Below are positions 4,096-5,130 of a stretch of DNA of 5,130 nt, piece by piece. Below the pieces are notes generated by a model. That model had not been told where the DNA came from, did not search any database, and was given only the letters and a program-made list of their open reading frames with translations. How positions within the stretch are numbered: the first letter of the stretch is position 1; each line of letters starts with the position of its first letter. Origin of the DNA: Thermoprotei archaeon (GTDB lineage Archaea > Thermoproteota > Thermoprotei > Thermofilales > B20-G17). A program made the position numbers and the translations under genes. The stretch is taken from NCBI GenBank assembly GCA_003649515.1, contig QMSC01000106.1, positions 1-5,130 of the forward strand, given 5' to 3'.

Positions 4096-5130
4096 CTAAG
4101 CATAGCTATTTGCAAGTTTTAAAGCATTAGCTATTACTGCTAAAGAGAGCCCCATGTCTCCGACTAAAACTGCTACCCACAGGTCGATTAATCCAAGTAC
4201 TGTAAGGAGAGCAAGTGTCACCTTTATAGCTATCGAAGCGAAAACGTTCTGCATCACGATGTTCATAGTTTTCTTGCTTAAGTCGAAGAGGTACACCAGT
4301 TTACTTAAATTAGAGTCTATTAGAACAATGTCTCCGCTCTCTATGGCTACTTCGGTTCCCGCTCCTATAGCTACGCCAACACAGGCTCTAGCTAGTGCAG
4401 GAGCATCGTTTATCCCATCACCTACCATAGCAACATGTCTCTTATGTTTCTGCATTAAGTTCTCAACGACTTGTACTTTCTCATCAGGAAGGAGTTCGGC
4501 GTAATACTCATCTAAGTCAAGCTTCTTCGCAACGACCTCAGCGACTTCAGAACGATCTCCTGTTAACATAACTACGCGTAGCCCTCGTTTTTTAAGCTCG
4601 CGTATAGTGTGGATCGCGTCGCTACGAATATCGTCTTCAAGAATGAAAGCTCCTAGAAGAGACTTATCATCGGCGAGGAAGGCGCTGACTATGCTTTTTT
4701 CTTTTTGAAGTTTGTGGGCTTGCGAAGGAACTTTAATTCCATGCTCGGTAAGAAACTTCAGGTTTCCAAACAAGTAACGCCTTCCCTTAATGACGCCTTC
4801 AATACCCTTCCCCGGAATCAGCTTAAAAGCATCTGCTTCCAGTAGCTTTATGTTCCTCCTTTTCGCCTCCTCAACTATTGCGCCATCTACTGGGTGGTTT
4901 GAATATTGGCTTAGTGAGCCAGCTATCTTAAGCAGTTCAGAAGAAGGAAGCTTGTTTAGGGGCACTACTTTTGAGAGGACAAGTCTTCCTCTCGTAAGTG
5001 TGCCAGTTTTGTCCAATGCCACCACATTTACCTTAGTGACATGTTCTAGATGTCTGCCTCCCTTAATCAAAACCCCATTCCTCGCACCTCCTATTAGGCC
5101 CGATACCATGGCTACAGGTATCGATATTGC
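4096..5130 (-). CDS. P1B-type heavy-metal-transporting ATPase, Zn/Cd/Pb class, C-terminal part
   Basis: This is the C-terminal portion of a membrane pump that uses ATP to export divalent metal ions. The gene continues past the right edge. Reading on from the apparent ATG at 5109 gives AISIPVA to base 5130, the sequence that directly follows the CPC motif in this family, so that ATG is internal and the metal-binding N-terminus and first six helices lie outside. Numbered from that internal Met, one sees the phosphorylation motif D33-KTGTLT, the P1B-specific H72-P73, a nucleotide-binding GxGxxG-like PGKGIEG (99-105), TGD (183-185) and GDGIND (230-235). Two last membrane helices then span about 285-335. 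They carry K296 (NVFASIAIK) and D318 (GDMG), the pair typical of P1B-2 Zn/Cd/Pb ATPases, while copper-type YN and MSxSS signatures are absent. The probable role is zinc homeostasis or cadmium/lead resistance. No metal regulator or chaperone is visible in the window. Confidence 0.95.
   Translation of the reverse strand, partial: AISIPVAMVSGLIGGARNGVLIKGGRHLEHVTKVNVVALDKTGTLTRGRLVLSKVVPLNKLPSSELLKIAGSLSQYSNHPVDGAIVEEAKRRNIKLLEADAFKLIPGKGIEGVIKGRRYLFGNLKFLTEHGIKVPSQAHKLQKEKSIVSAFLADDKSLLGAFILEDDIRSDAIHTIRELKKRGLRVVMLTGDRSEVAEVVAKKLDLDEYYAELLPDEKVQVVENLMQKHKRHVAMVGDGINDAPALARACVGVAIGAGTEVAIESGDIVLIDSNLSKLVYLFDLSKKTMNIVMQNVFASIAIKVTLALLTVLGLIDLWVAVLVGDMGLSLAVIANALKLANSYA

Noticed and set aside
4154..4504. 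116-codon forward open frame
   Set aside because: It is antisense to the strongly conserved GDGIND and TGD region of the metal ATPase; the Ser/Thr-rich translation is a by-product.

Overview
The window looks like chromosomal DNA of a thermophilic archaeon, most likely Thermoproteota (Crenarchaeota or a close relative). Three things suggest this. Promoters have TATA/BRE architecture, with A/T boxes 25-40 bases upstream of the start codons. Two of the genes appear leaderless. The first gene is a small pyruvoyl-dependent SpeD-family decarboxylase whose features (the N-terminal extension, a KSW and GVSV core, a C-terminal ADRSS) best match the crenarchaeal arginine decarboxylase subgroup. The lineage is inferred from these features, not demonstrated.

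Layout: (1) 1-181 is a leader region with one clear promoter. (2) 182-592 (+) is the SpeD/ArgDC-type decarboxylase proenzyme, giving polyamine synthesis. (3) 624-1406 (-) is a cysteine-rich protein with a C-terminal 2x[4Fe-4S] ferredoxin module, convergent with the decarboxylase across 31 bases. (4) 1407-1467 is a 61-base divergent promoter in which two abutting TATA boxes appear to drive two leaderless genes. (5) 1468-2679 (+) is a calcineurin-like metallophosphoesterase with a C-terminal beta-rich extension. (6) 2680-2966 has T-rich terminator-like runs, a 57-codon open frame that resembles the tail of a decayed PIN-domain (VapC-like) gene, and an A/T-rich promoter with a Shine-Dalgarno site. 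(7) 2967-3728 (+) is a stand-alone nucleotidyltransferase with a helical substrate-binding/HEPN-like C-terminal domain. (8) 3729-4095 holds an ATG-less open frame with a winged-helix-like, basic C-terminal end, and a solitary sequence that closely resembles an archaeal CRISPR repeat. (9) 4096-5130 (-) is the C-terminal two thirds of the soluble part plus the last two membrane helices of a P1B-type metal ATPase with Zn/Cd/Pb-class (P1B-2) signature residues. It runs off the right edge just after where its CPC motif should be.

The genes do not form one operon. They alternate in strand and each has its own promoter, so this looks like ordinary archaeal chromosome with a more accessory-like stretch at about 2680-4095. 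That stretch contains the nucleotidyltransferase flanked by two gene-remnant candidates and the CRISPR-like repeat. It is where anything unusual is most likely to be, but no complete novel system can be demonstrated here.
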